From Pseudolabrys taiwanensis (lineage in GTDB: Bacteria > Pseudomonadota > Alphaproteobacteria > Rhizobiales > Xanthobacteraceae): a stretch of 64,000 nucleotides of DNA. The stretch covers positions 496,001-560,000 of the forward strand of contig NZ_CP031417.1 of the NCBI RefSeq assembly GCF_003367395.1, in the 5' to 3' direction. This document shows positions 9,279 through 19,202 of this stretch, piece after piece (position 1 is the stretch's first letter; every line of letters begins with the position of its first letter). The position numbers were made by a program, and so were the translations under genes. Below the pieces are notes generated by a model that saw only the letters and a list, made by a program, of their open reading frames with translations, did no database searches and was not told where the DNA came from.

Positions 9279-10697
9279 TCATCGATCCAACACCCACGTG
9301 TCTTTCGTCCCGCCGCCTTGGCTGGAGTTCACCACCAGCGAGCCTTCCTTGAGCGCGACGCGCGTCAGGCCGCCCGGCACGATGCGCACGCCGTTGCGCC
9401 CCGACAGCACGAAGGGCCTGAGGTCGACATGGCGCGGTGCCACCCCTTGCTCGACACATGTCGGGGACGTCGAAAGGGCGAGCGTCGGCTGGGCGATGAA
9501 GTTCTTCGGCGCCGTCTTGAGCTTGGCGCGGAATTGCTCGATGGCGACCTTGCTCGCGGTCGGCCCGATGAGCATGCCGTAACCGCCGGAGCCGTGCACT
9601 TCCTTGACCACCAGATCCTGCAGATTGTCGAGCACGTAAGCGAGGTGCTCTTCCTCGCGGCAGCGCCATGTCGGCACGTTCTTCAGGATCGGCTCCTCGC
9701 CGAGATAGAACTTCACGATCTCCGGCATGAACGAATAAACGGCCTTGTCGTCGGCGATGCCGGTGCCGACCGCATTGGCGAGCGTGACGTTGCCGGCCTG
9801 ATAGGCCGCCATCAGTCCCGGCACGCCGAGTGCGGAGTCGGGGCGGAAGGTGAGGGGGTCTAGGAAGTCGTCGTCGATGCGCCGGTAGATGACGTCGACG
9901 CGCTGCGGGCCTTGCGTCGTGCGCATGTAGACGACCTCGTCCTTGACGAAGAGGTCGCGGCCTTCGACCAACTCGACGCCGAGCTTGTCGGCGAGAAACG
10001 AGTGTTCGTAATAGGCCGAATTGAACACGCCGGGCGTGAGCAGAACGACATTGGGCTCGCGCGTCGTGCGCGCAGGCGCGACCGACTTGAGCGTCGCCAG
10101 CAGTTCGTCCGGATAGTTCTCCACGGGTGCGATGCGGTGGCGCGAGAACAGCTCGGGAAAGAGCCGCATCATGATCTCGCGGTTCTCGAGCATGTAGGAG
10201 ACGCCGGAGGGCGTGCGGGCGTTGTCCTCGAGCACGTAGAAGGTGTCGGCGTCGACACGCACGATGTCGATGCCGGCGATCTGCACGTAGATGTCGTGCG
10301 GTACGCGCTGGCCGTTCATTTCCGGGCGGAAGGCTGGATTGCGGAAAACGAGATCCTCGGGCACCAGGCCGGCGCGCAGGATCTCGCGTTCGTTGTAGAC
10401 GTCACCGATGAAGGCGTTGAGCGCCTTCACGCGCTGGGTTAGGCCCTTCTCCAACAACTGCCACTCGGTCGCGGCCATGATGCGCGGAATGACGTCGAAG
10501 GGGATCAGCCGCTCTTGCGCGTCGGCTTCGCCGTAGACGGCGAAAGTGATGCCGATGCGGCGGAAGATCAGTTCGGCTTCGCGCCGCCGGTAGTCCAGCA
10601 CGTCGGGTGGCACTTCGGCGAGCCAGCGCGCCAATTCGTTGTAAGCGGGGCGGATGTCCCCGCCATGGCCTTTCATCTCATCGAAGGCCAACCCCAT
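9279..10697 (-). CDS. circularly permuted type 2 ATP-grasp protein
   Basis: 472 aa from ATG 10697, preceded by GGGGGAAG; the longer open frame is rejected. Segments such as YVLEDNARTPSGVSYMLENRE, GQRVPHDIYVQI and the C-terminal GSGGYGMLIGPTASK are characteristic of the circularly permuted ATP-grasp family. Members are predicted ATP-dependent amide-bond-forming ligases (amidoligases); no substrate is established. It is the first gene of the operon, followed by alpha-E, transglutaminase-like and Anbu. All four may act on one peptide conjugate (inference from conserved neighbourhood). Confidence 0.9.
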   Translation of the reverse strand: MGLAFDEMKGHGGDIRPAYNELARWLAEVPPDVLDYRRREAELIFRRIGITFAVYGEADAQERLIPFDVIPRIMAATEWQLLEKGLTQRVKALNAFIGDVYNEREILRAGLVPEDLVFRNPAFRPEMNGQRVPHDIYVQIAGIDIVRVDADTFYVLEDNARTPSGVSYMLENREIMMRLFPELFSRHRIAPVENYPDELLATLKSVAPARTTREPNVVLLTPGVFNSAYYEHSFLADKLGVELVEGRDLFVKDEVVYMRTTQGPQRVDVIYRRIDDDFLDPLTFRPDSALGVPGLMAAYQAGNVTLANAVGTGIADDKAVYSFMPEIVKFYLGEEPILKNVPTWRCREEEHLAYVLDNLQDLVVKEVHGSGGYGMLIGPTASKVAIEQFRAKLKTAPKNFIAQPTLALSTSPTCVEQGVAPRHVDLRPFVLSGRNGVRIVPGGLTRVALKEGSLVVNSSQGGGTKDTWVLDR

Positions 10698-10959
10698 TCC
10701 AACTTCCCCCAGCTTCGGCCCGGACGCTCGAGCCTGCCCGTTGATGGAGCAAAGTTCGCGCCAACCCTTTAAACCGGCAAACAACTCCCTCCGCGGTTCC
10801 GGGTTGCCTACCTTTTGAGCGAAATGATTAGCAGGAAGGCGCGTTGCTAGTGAAGGTAGGCGGTCTCTACCTAAATACTACCATAGATTGTGGATTGGCG
10901 GATGACTTGCTACCTTCTCGCACGCTCGGCTTCAGGCATCGAAAACGAGGAGGGTGATC

Positions 10960-11394
10960 ATGCCGGCAAAAATTGCGCGGGCATTTCTCTGCTGGGTCTT
11001 CATGGCAGGCGCGGCGCTTGGTCAAGGCCAGGCTCAGGCCGAAACCAAATTTGCGGCCGGCCTTTCCTGGGTGAACGAGGATGGCACCGTACTGACCATC
11101 ACCGCCGTGGCGCCGAATGGGCTCCTGACGGGTTCGGTGACGACACAAGCGGGCTGCGGCGCCAAGAAGCCCCAGGCGCTCACGGGTTGGTATTTCGGCG
11201 CCGGCGCCGGCGGTGCGCTGACCTTTTCGGTGAACTGGGAGGGCTGCAACTCGGTGACCACATGGTCCGCGCAGTACAGCAACGCCACGGGCAGTTTCCG
11301 GGCGCTCTGGCATCTCGCGATCGCTTCGGCGCCGGCGTGGAACGGCATCGTCGCCGGGGCGCACACATTCGTGATGCAGCCATCAAAAAAATGA
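10960..11394 (+). CDS. secreted avidin/streptavidin-family biotin-binding protein
   Basis: 144 aa from ATG 10960 with GAGGAGGG upstream; the GTG two codons earlier is too close to that site. A signal peptide ends near AQA (about residue 28). The mature beta-barrel has LSWVNEDG, a binding-site Trp in LTGWYFG, Trp in TTWSAQYS and LWHLA, and FSVNWEGCNSVTTW. The Cys pair (AGCGAK and EGCNS) aligns with the disulfide of rhizavidin (GTGC and ENCNS), suggesting a dimeric rhizobial type. It should bind free biotin outside the cytoplasm. Monocistronic. Confidence 0.88.
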   Translation: MPAKIARAFLCWVFMAGAALGQGQAQAETKFAAGLSWVNEDGTVLTITAVAPNGLLTGSVTTQAGCGAKKPQALTGWYFGAGAGGALTFSVNWEGCNSVTTWSAQYSNATGSFRALWHLAIASAPAWNGIVAGAHTFVMQPSKK

Positions 11395-11518
11395 CGGGGC
11401 GGAGTCGTCCACACGGCTCTGCCCGTCACCCGGCACGGCGCTTCCGGTAGTCGCGAGTTCATGCTTTATACGGACTCGGCGCCACGGCGGAAAAAGCCGG
11501 CGGCGTAGAGGAGCCTTC

Positions 11519-12274
11519 ATGACCGTCGAGATCGTCACCGCGGCCGTGCTGGTGATCGGCGACGAGATTCTCTCAGGCCGCACCAAAGACAAGAACATCG
11601 GTTACATCGCCGACTACTGCACGGCGATCGGCGTCGATTTGAAGGAAGTGCGTGTCGTATCGGACGACGAGGCGGCGATTGTCGATGCCGTCAACGCGCT
11701 GCGTGCCAAATACACCTACGTCTTCACCACCGGCGGCATCGGCCCGACGCACGACGACATCACCGCCGATTGCGTCGCCAAGGCCTTCGGCGTGCCGCTC
11801 GATTTCCACCCCGAGGCGATCGCCATCATGAAAGAGCGCCTCGCCAAGTCCGGCGGCGAGCTCAATGAGGCGCGCATGCGCATGACGCGTATTCCGCGCG
11901 GCGCCGCGCTGGTGGCGAACAAGGTATCCGGGGCGCCCGGTTTCTGGATCGGCAACGTCATCACCATGGCCGGCATTCCGGCCGTGATGCAGGCGATGCT
12001 CGACGAGGTGGCGCCCAAGCTCAAAACAGGCGCCAAGCTGATGTCGGAGAGCATCCGCGCCGACGCCAAGGAAGGCGATGTCGGCACCGAGCTCGGCGTC
12101 GTCGCCAAGGAGCATCCCGATACGATCATCGGCAGCTATCCGTTCCTCGACGAGACGATGGCGCCCAACACCAACATCGTGGTGCGCTCGCGCGACGCCG
12201 AGAAGCTCGCCGCCGCCAAGGCCGCGATCGAGGCGATGCTGGTGAAAGTCAGAGCGCAGTTAGGTGCGGCCTGA
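11519..12274 (+). CDS. CinA N-terminal-like / molybdopterin-binding domain protein (COG1058)
   Basis: 251 aa: only the MoCF_biosynth-like domain of CinA, without the C-terminal nicotinamide-nucleotide amidase domain. The signature VFTTGGIGPTHDDITADCVAKAFG is intact, and the start AAVLVIGDEILSGRTKDKN is typical. In full-length CinA this domain hydrolyses ADP-ribose-type compounds; stand-alone versions are common in alphaproteobacteria with unproven function. Gpt follows after 24 bp on the same strand. Confidence 0.88.
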   Translation: MTVEIVTAAVLVIGDEILSGRTKDKNIGYIADYCTAIGVDLKEVRVVSDDEAAIVDAVNALRAKYTYVFTTGGIGPTHDDITADCVAKAFGVPLDFHPEAIAIMKERLAKSGGELNEARMRMTRIPRGAALVANKVSGAPGFWIGNVITMAGIPAVMQAMLDEVAPKLKTGAKLMSESIRADAKEGDVGTELGVVAKEHPDTIIGSYPFLDETMAPNTNIVVRSRDAEKLAAAKAAIEAMLVKVRAQLGAA

Positions 12275-12298
12275 GCGCCGCAGTCGGAGAATTCTCGC

Positions 12299-12814
12299 AT
12301 GCCTCAGCCTGAGCACGCTCCCCGTCCGGAGAAGATATTTCCGGTGTCCTGGGATCAGTTTCACCGTGACGCGCGTGCGCTCGCCTGGCGGCTGCACGAG
12401 GCCGGCCCGTTCGACGCCATCGTCTGCATCACGCGCGGCGGCCTGGTGCCGGCCGCGGTGGTCGCGCGCGAGCTCAACGTGCGCATCATCGAGACCATCT
12501 GCATCGCCAGCTATCACGACTATAAGAACCAGGGCGAATTGAAAGTGATGAAAGGGGTCGCGGCCGAGATCACGTCGATGCGCGGGCAGGGCAAGGGCGT
12601 GCTGATCGTCGATGACCTCGTCGACACGGGCAAGACGGCACGCGTCGTGCGCGACCTCCTGCCGGCCGCCCATTTCGCCACCGTCTATGCCAAGCCGATG
12701 GGACGGCCCATGGTCGATACCTTCATCACAGAGGTGTCGCAGGACACCTGGATCTATTTCCCCTGGGACACTGGGCTCGCCTTCGTGCCGCCGATCAAGG
12801 CCGGCGGCGACTGA
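12299..12814 (+). CDS. gpt: xanthine(-guanine) phosphoribosyltransferase
   Basis: 171 aa, close to enterobacterial Gpt. The PRPP-binding motif [17 protein letters not shown] is intact, the N-terminal segment [17 protein letters not shown] and the C-terminal [16 protein letters not shown] match the family. It converts xanthine, guanine or hypoxanthine plus PRPP to the nucleotide in cytoplasmic purine salvage. GGAGA lies 8 bp before the ATG. It probably shares a transcript with the CinA-like gene. Confidence 0.9.
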   Translation: MPQPEHAPRPEKIFPVSWDQFHRDARALAWRLHEAGPFDAIVCITRGGLVPAAVVARELNVRIIETICIASYHDYKNQGELKVMKGVAAEITSMRGQGKGVLIVDDLVDTGKTARVVRDLLPAAHFATVYAKPMGRPMVDTFITEVSQDTWIYFPWDTGLAFVPPIKAGGD

Positions 12815-12897
12815 TCGCGTCCGGGCCTGGTGTTCGAACGGCGCCGTTCGTGTAAGCTTGAAAGAGCCGCCAAGAAGAACCGCCAGGGAGAACGACA

Positions 12898-13344
12898 ATG
12901 ACCGCCGCCGCACGCGACCAGCGCGCCGAGGAGCTTCTCTCGCATCACGTCAAGCCGGACGAACTGCCGTGGCAGAAGCTTCAGTTCCCCGGTTGCGAGA
13001 TCAAGCCGCTCTATTTCGATCCGAAGACGGGGCTGGCGACCTTGCTGTTCAAGATGGAGCCGGGCGCAACCTTGCCGGACCACGAGCACGCGCTGCTCGA
13101 GCAGACCTACGTGCTCGAGGGTTCGCTCGTCGATAAGGACGGCCCCGACGCCGGGCTCGAGGTGAAGGCCGGCGAGTTCGTCTGGCGTCCGGCCGGCAGC
13201 CGGCATTCGGCCTGGTGCCCGAACGGCGGCACGATGATCGCGATCTTCCAGGTGCCGAACAAGTTCTTCGGTAAGGATGGCCAGGTGACCGATCCCAGCG
13301 GCAAGGACTGGGAATCGACCTGGGGGCACCTGTTATCGAAATAG
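12898..13344 (+). CDS. cupin domain-containing protein (ChrR-like cupin)
   Basis: 148 aa with one cupin barrel: LLFKMEPGATLPDHEHALLEQTYVLEGSL supplies His-x-His and Glu metal ligands, and GEFVWRPAGSRHSAWC supplies the second conserved motif and a further His. It resembles the cupin part of the anti-sigma factor ChrR and related dioxygenase-like proteins, but no zinc-binding anti-sigma domain is present. Function is unknown; metal-dependent sensing or oxygenation are the main options. The tRNA-Leu gene follows 80 bp downstream. Confidence 0.8.
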   Translation: MTAAARDQRAEELLSHHVKPDELPWQKLQFPGCEIKPLYFDPKTGLATLLFKMEPGATLPDHEHALLEQTYVLEGSLVDKDGPDAGLEVKAGEFVWRPAGSRHSAWCPNGGTMIAIFQVPNKFFGKDGQVTDPSGKDWESTWGHLLSK

Positions 13345-13424
13345 ATTGGCGCGGCTCTACCCCGCGCGGGCGGGAAGATGGTCGCTTGGCGGTTAGGTCC
13401 GCCGAGGTTATAGATTGCGCCGTC

Positions 13425-13715
13425 GCGGGCGTGGCGAAATGGTAGACGCAACGGACTTAAGCGATTGAGTGCCCCCGGGGAAACGCGGGGTGCAGAACTG
13501 CTCAAAGTCGGGGAAGCCTTCGCTGGTAATCCCGAGCCAAGCCCGGAAACGGGAAGGTGTAGAGACTAGACGGGCAGCACCTAAGGCCGGTGGCTACGGT
13601 GAAGGGATAGTCCAGACCACAAACGCCACCGGTGTGGCGGCGGCGAAAGCCGTAGCTGGTAAGAAAATCCGTTGGGCGTAAGCCCGTGCCGGTTCGAGTC
13701 CGGCCGCCCGCACCA
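13425..13715 (+). tRNA. tRNA-Leu(UAA) interrupted by a group I intron
   Basis: Exon 1 is 13425-13458 and exon 2 is 13664-13715. The spliced RNA folds fully: acceptor GCGGGCG/CGCCCGC, D stem GCG/CGC, anticodon stem ACGGA/TCCGT with loop CTTAAAA (anticodon UAA), long variable arm GGGC-GTAA-GCCC as expected for Leu, T arm GCCGG-TTCGAGT-CCGGC, and an encoded CCA. The intron interrupts the anticodon between U34 and A35, the position known from cyanobacterial and plastid tRNA-Leu(UAA). Confidence 0.95.
13459..13663 (+). other. self-splicing group I intron (IC3-like) in tRNA-Leu(UAA)
   Basis: 205 nt, no internal ORF of substance. P1 forms between exon ACUU (13455-13458) and intron GAGU (13467-13470), with the canonical U-G wobble at the 5' splice site. 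The intron ends in G at 13663. The core strings AGAGACTAGACGGGCAGCACC (start 13561) and GGGATAGTCCAGACC contain P7, GACTA (13564-13568) paired to TAGTC (13608-13612), the guanosine-binding site. Layout and site match the IC3 introns of cyanobacterial tRNA-Leu. Confidence 0.93.
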
Positions 13716-13820
13716 AGCAACTCCCTCTATCATTTGATAAGCGACTGGTGAGCGCACGCGGCGTGTCATGCCAGAGCATTGTTGCGTCAAGTTAGCCAAC
13801 AGCGCCTCTTACACCTGCCA

Positions 13821-13845
13821 GGAACTAGGTTGCGGCGATCACGTT
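13821..13845 (+). promoter_or_regulatory. candidate sigma-EcfG (general stress) promoter for the DUF892 gene
   Basis: GGAAC (13821-13825), 16-bp spacer, CGTT (13842-13845) matches the alphaproteobacterial general-stress consensus GGAAC-N16/17-CGTT exactly. It lies 38 bp upstream of the DUF892 start, a sensible distance for a transcription start and leader. Confidence 0.65.
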
Positions 13846-13882
13846 GATCCTCGCTTAATCCAGTGAGAGGGAGCGCACACAC

Positions 13883-14383
13883 ATGGCCAAGCAACCCAAG
13901 CAATTAGACGAACTGTTCCACGAAGGACTTAAGGACATCTACTTCGCCGAGAAGAAAATCCTCGTCGCTTTGCCGAAGATGGCGAAGGCGGCTCAACTCG
14001 ATAAGGCCAAAGCCGCCTTTGAAAAGCATCGCGCCGAAACTGAAAAACAGATCGAGCGGCTCGAGAAGATCTTCGGCATGATCGACAAGGATCCGCGCGG
14101 CAAGCAGTGCCCGGCCATCATCGGCATTGTCGAGGAAGGCCAGGAGATCATGGAGGACTACGAAGGCTCGCCCGCGCTCGACGCCGGTCTCATCGGCGCG
14201 GCGCAGGCGGTCGAGCATTACGAAATCGCGCGTTATGGCACGCTCAAGGCATGGGCTGAGGAGCTCGGCCTCAACGACGCGGTCAAGCTGCTCGACGCGA
14301 CGCTGTCGGAGGAAAGCAAGACCGACAAGGCTCTTACCGAACTCGCGGAAGCCTCCGCCAACCAGCGAGCCCAGGCGGCCTAG
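13883..14383 (+). CDS. ferritin-like DUF892 (YciE/YciF family) stress protein
   Basis: 166 aa, the usual length of the family. It begins LDELFHEGLKDIYFAEKKILVALPKMAKAA, has a four-helix ferritin-like pattern with paired Glu/His residues (KAAFEKHRAETEKQIERLE, AVEHYEIARYGTLKAWAEELG) suited to a di-metal site. Relatives are induced by stress and stationary phase. A near-perfect sigma-EcfG promoter upstream fits this. A hairpin follows the stop codon. Confidence 0.88.
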   Translation: MAKQPKQLDELFHEGLKDIYFAEKKILVALPKMAKAAQLDKAKAAFEKHRAETEKQIERLEKIFGMIDKDPRGKQCPAIIGIVEEGQEIMEDYEGSPALDAGLIGAAQAVEHYEIARYGTLKAWAEELGLNDAVKLLDATLSEESKTDKALTELAEASANQRAQAA

Positions 14384-14406
14384 CGCGAGCGACCTCGCGT
14401 AACTTG

Positions 14407-14451
14407 ACCGGCGCAGGCGATTCCGGACAGGGGTCGCCTGGCGCCGGTTTG
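14407..14451 (+). terminator. hairpin terminator after the DUF892 gene
   Basis: ACCGGCGCAGGCGA (14407-14420) pairs with TCGCCTGGCGCCGGT (14434-14448), with one bulged base, and is followed by TTTGTCTGG. It starts 24 bp after the stop codon. The T-run is short, so strength is uncertain. Confidence 0.5.
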
Positions 14452-14607
14452 TCTGGCTGTCGACGATCGTTGGATCGGGCGAGTGGCGGCCGGATTGCCC
14501 GGCGTGCCTTGGGGGCTTGGCCGGGCTAGAATTGCGCCGTATTTGGTTGGTGAGATTCGGCACGGCATCCGCTCGTGCGCCGGCTGCTAACAGGATTACC
14601 GCGCCCC

Positions 14608-14979
14608 ATGTTTCGTCGTTTTCTGGTCCTCATGTTTGGGTTGGTCGCGCTCGGCGGCTGCGGCGACACCAAGACCGGAACCATGTTGGTCTCGCCGTCT
14701 CGATTCCTGCTGTACAATTGCAATGAACTCGCCGCACAGCAGAAAGGCACAGTGGCGCGCCTGCGCCAGCTCGAAGATCTCATTGCACGGGCGAAGCGGG
14801 ACGCCGGCGGCGGTGTGGTCAGCGCCGTCGCTTACGAGCCGGAATACCAAAATGCTTTGGGAGACTTGAAGGTATTGCGCCAGCAAGCGGCGGAGAAGGA
14901 TTGCACTTTGCCCGATCCCAATGCGCCGGTCGCGTCGCCGTCGCCGTCTGTTGCCGAGCCGGCCCGCCGTAAGCGCTAA
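14608..14979 (+). CDS. small lipoprotein, unknown function
   Basis: 123 aa from ATG 14608. An earlier ATG at 14575 would put 11 Arg/Pro-rich residues before the signal peptide. The signal MFRRFLVLMFGLVALGGCGD carries a clear lipobox (LGGC). The mature part has LYNCNELAAQQKGTVARLRQLEDLIARAKRD, likely a short coiled coil, and a Pro/Ser-rich tail with a basic end. No family recognised. It is convergent with the FG-GAP gene and overlaps its last 4 bp. Confidence 0.65.
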   Translation: MFRRFLVLMFGLVALGGCGDTKTGTMLVSPSRFLLYNCNELAAQQKGTVARLRQLEDLIARAKRDAGGGVVSAVAYEPEYQNALGDLKVLRQQAAEKDCTLPDPNAPVASPSPSVAEPARRKR

Positions 14980-15965
14980 GGCGTTTGCCGCACCAATGCG
15001 AGCGTCCCGTCGGCCAGCCCAAGCGCCACGGCCGAGGCGCCTTTGCCGGCATCGACACGTGCGAGATTGGTGACGGCCTTTGCCGGCAAGGCGATGCTGG
15101 CGATCTCTTGCGGCTGCGGCACGAACGAGATGAGCCGCAAGCGGCTGCGATCGAATGAAGGGATAGCAAGGTCCGCCACGCCATCGCCGTTGAAGTCGCC
15201 GACGGCGCTCATGTCGAGTGCGCGCGTGCCGGCGATGTGATTGGTGACGTCGGCAAGCGCGCCCGTTTTGACGAGCCCGCCGTCACGCCAGGTCCACACT
15301 TCCAGTTCGCCCGTGAGATGCGGGGTGCGCACCAGCGCAATGTCGATCTTGCCGTCGCCGGTGAAGTCGGCGATGCCGGCCGGATTGAGCCAGCGGTTGG
15401 GCTCGCCGATCGGCGGCGTCTCGGCGATGATGGTGTAGCGGCCGTTGCGCAGGCCGATCACGGCGAGCGCCGAACCGCGCGTAAGATAGGACTTCACGAC
15501 CACGACCTCGTCATGACCGTCGCCGTCGATGTCGGCAAGGCGCGGCGACAGATCCTCGAACACCGCGTCATCCTTCAGCGAGACGATTTGCATCTTGCCG
15601 TCGCGCGTCTCGATCGTCAGGCTGCCGGCGGAGACCTTGTCGCCGAGGATGGCATGGTCGTAGCGCTGCGTCGGGCCGCGGAGCCATGCGCGCGCGATGT
15701 CGCGCGTACCGACAACAATGCGGCCGTGCGGCAAGGCGTTCTCGGGCATCTCCTGTTTCGGCTCGTCGCCGTCGTAAGCGAGGCGCGCCTGGCTGTCCTT
15801 AACGACCAGCTCATACCACAGGCCGCCGGCGTTGATCCGTGCGCTGCGGCTGGGATCGATCGCGGTGATGCGCGCCGGCGCCGGAACTTTCTGCACCTGC
15901 CAATCGGCAGCCTGCGCGCCGCTTGTGCACAGAAGAAGGAGAGCGGCGAGCAGGGCAGAGCGCAT
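14976..15965 (-). CDS. secreted FG-GAP/VCBS repeat protein
   Basis: 329 aa with a Sec signal peptide (LLAALLLLCTSGAQAA). Repeated calcium-binding FG-GAP-type loops are visible: DIDGDGHDEVVVV, DFTGDGKIDIALV and DFNGDGVADLAIP, each inside a beta-propeller blade pattern. It is expected to be a periplasmic or surface beta-propeller. It starts 9 bp after the copper ATPase stop, so it is probably co-transcribed; a role in copper handling is inference only. Confidence 0.8.
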   Translation of the reverse strand: MRSALLAALLLLCTSGAQAADWQVQKVPAPARITAIDPSRSARINAGGLWYELVVKDSQARLAYDGDEPKQEMPENALPHGRIVVGTRDIARAWLRGPTQRYDHAILGDKVSAGSLTIETRDGKMQIVSLKDDAVFEDLSPRLADIDGDGHDEVVVVKSYLTRGSALAVIGLRNGRYTIIAETPPIGEPNRWLNPAGIADFTGDGKIDIALVRTPHLTGELEVWTWRDGGLVKTGALADVTNHIAGTRALDMSAVGDFNGDGVADLAIPSFDRSRLRLISFVPQPQEIASIALPAKAVTNLARVDAGKGASAVALGLADGTLALVRQTP

Positions 15966-15974
15966 GGACGAACC

Positions 15975-18332
<2,358 letters not shown>

Positions 18333-18359
18333 GGTCGCCTCGTGGATGCTCTTGCGGTG

Positions 18360-18378
18360 TATACCCTAGGGGGGTATA
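18360..18378. promoter_or_regulatory. CsoR-type copper operator between copA and csoR
   Basis: TATACCC (18360-18366) and GGGTATA (18372-18378) form a perfect inverted repeat around TAGGG, matching the G-tract palindrome bound by CsoR-family repressors. It lies in the 54-bp gap between the divergent starts, only 8 bp from the regulator ATG, so one bound tetramer could block both directions. Confidence 0.75.
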
Positions 18379-18386
18379 TAGACCCC

Positions 18387-18662
18387 ATGAGCAAAGACAG
18401 CAAGTCGGCCAACATCAAAAAGCTGAACCGCATCGAAGGGCAGGTGCGCGGCCTCGCGCGCATGCTCGAAGAAGAGCGCTACTGCATCGACATCGTGACG
18501 CAGATCGAGGCGGTGCGGGCGGCGCTGCGGCGCGTCGAAGAGGACGTGTTGCGCGAGCACGTCGCGCATTGCGTCGAGCACGCGATCGCCTCCGGCGACA
18601 AGGCCGATCAGCGGCGCAAGGTCGCCGAACTGATGGATGTGATGGGCCGTGTGGCAAGGTAA
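18387..18662 (+). CDS. csoR: CsoR-family metal-responsive repressor
   Basis: 91 aa from ATG 18387; the longer upstream frame is antisense to copA. The all-helical DUF156 fold is clear: LNRIEGQVRGLARMLEEERYCIDIVTQIEAVRAALRRVEEDVLREHVAHCVEH. Cys in RYCIDI, His and Cys in HVAHC give the Cys-His-Cys copper ligand set of CsoR (FrmR/RcnR proteins differ elsewhere). Divergent copA and the G-tract palindrome support copper-dependent derepression. Confidence 0.9.
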   Translation: MSKDSKSANIKKLNRIEGQVRGLARMLEEERYCIDIVTQIEAVRAALRRVEEDVLREHVAHCVEHAIASGDKADQRRKVAELMDVMGRVAR

Positions 18663-18683
18663 GGCCGCGGCGTCGGATTGCTG

Positions 18684-18880
18684 TCATCCCAGGTGAGCGA
18701 GCCATTAGCGCGTTTACGCGCGTCTTCGACGCGCCGTTAGCGCGGTTACGCGCGTCTTCGACGCGCTATTAGCGCGGTTACGCGCGTCTTCGACGCGCTA
18801 TGCCGAGCGAGGCCCGTGACCCATACTCCGCAGTCCATCGGGAAGACACGGCCTATGGGTCCCCGCCTTCGCGGGGACGA
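18684..18880. repeat. GTCGTCCC palindromic repeat, copy B, with internal tandem array
   Basis: Ends GTCATCCC (18684-18691) and GGGACGAC (18873-18880), with CCCATAC...CTATGGG and the CCCCGC-CTT-CGCGGGG hairpin inside, as in the copies at 9094 and 49794. At the place of a short GAGCGCGTTTGCGCGAG hairpin in copy 49794, this copy holds three 32-bp tandem units. It sits between two converging genes. Confidence 0.75.
18706..18801. repeat. three 32-bp tandem repeats, each a hairpin
   Basis: Units 18706-18737, 18738-18769 and 18770-18801; the second and third are identical and the first differs at three positions. Each has GCGCGTC-TTC-GACGCGC, a 7-bp perfect stem. There are no unique spacers, so this is not CRISPR. 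It looks like local expansion of one arm of the surrounding palindromic element. Confidence 0.8.
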
Positions 18881-18951
18881 CATTGGCTCTGCTATTGTTC
18901 ACGGCCCCTACAGGCGAGGAAAGAAAGCGGCGCCCCACAATCAGTCGGTGC

Positions 18952-19146
18952 TTACTTCGTCGACAGCCCGAGCAGACTGTAAGCGGGGCAGGTGCTGAAG
19001 ATGGCGGTGAGGATCGGCACGATGCCGATCCAGCCGACCCAGCTCCACGATGTACCCGGCGCGATATAGCCGAGCGCGAAGGCGATCAAAGCGAGGCCGA
19101 CGACGACACGGACGATCCGGTCCACAGTCCCAACATTCACGGGCAT
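18952..19146 (-). CDS. DUF2892 (YgaP-type) small inner-membrane protein
   Basis: 64 aa with strong GGAGGGG before the ATG. MPVNVGTVDRIVRVVVGLALIAFALGYIAPG followed by a second hydrophobic segment WVGWIGIVPILTAIFSTCPAYSLLG is the DUF2892 pattern: two membrane helices with a conserved Cys near the end. In YgaP this domain follows a rhodanese domain; here it is alone. A FixK/FNR-like site and a 20-bp palindrome lie upstream, suggesting oxygen- or redox-linked control. Confidence 0.82.
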   Translation of the reverse strand: MPVNVGTVDRIVRVVVGLALIAFALGYIAPGTSWSWVGWIGIVPILTAIFSTCPAYSLLGLSTK

Positions 19147-19155
19147 TGGTCCCCT

Positions 19156-19175
19156 CCCGTCATGATCATGACGGG
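19156..19175. promoter_or_regulatory. 20-bp perfect palindrome upstream of the DUF2892 gene
   Basis: CCCGTCATGA followed by its exact complement TCATGACGGG. It lies 10 bp upstream of the minus-strand start, overlapping the ribosome binding region side. It could be an operator or an mRNA hairpin in the leader; the sequence does not identify a regulator. Confidence 0.45.
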
Positions 19176-19202
19176 AAAATAAGCTTTGGACCCATGTCGC
19201 GT

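Noticed and set aside
13469..13681. ORF within the tRNA intron as a homing endonuclease
   Set aside because: Only 70 codons, running across the intron core and into the exon, without LAGLIDADG, GIY-YIG or HNH motifs.
13425..13882. Integration site of a genomic island at tRNA-Leu
   Set aside because: No integrase, no copy of the tRNA 3' end nearby, and flanking genes look like ordinary core genes.
18706..18801. CRISPR-like tandem repeats
   Set aside because: Three contiguous 32-bp units with no spacers and no cas genes.
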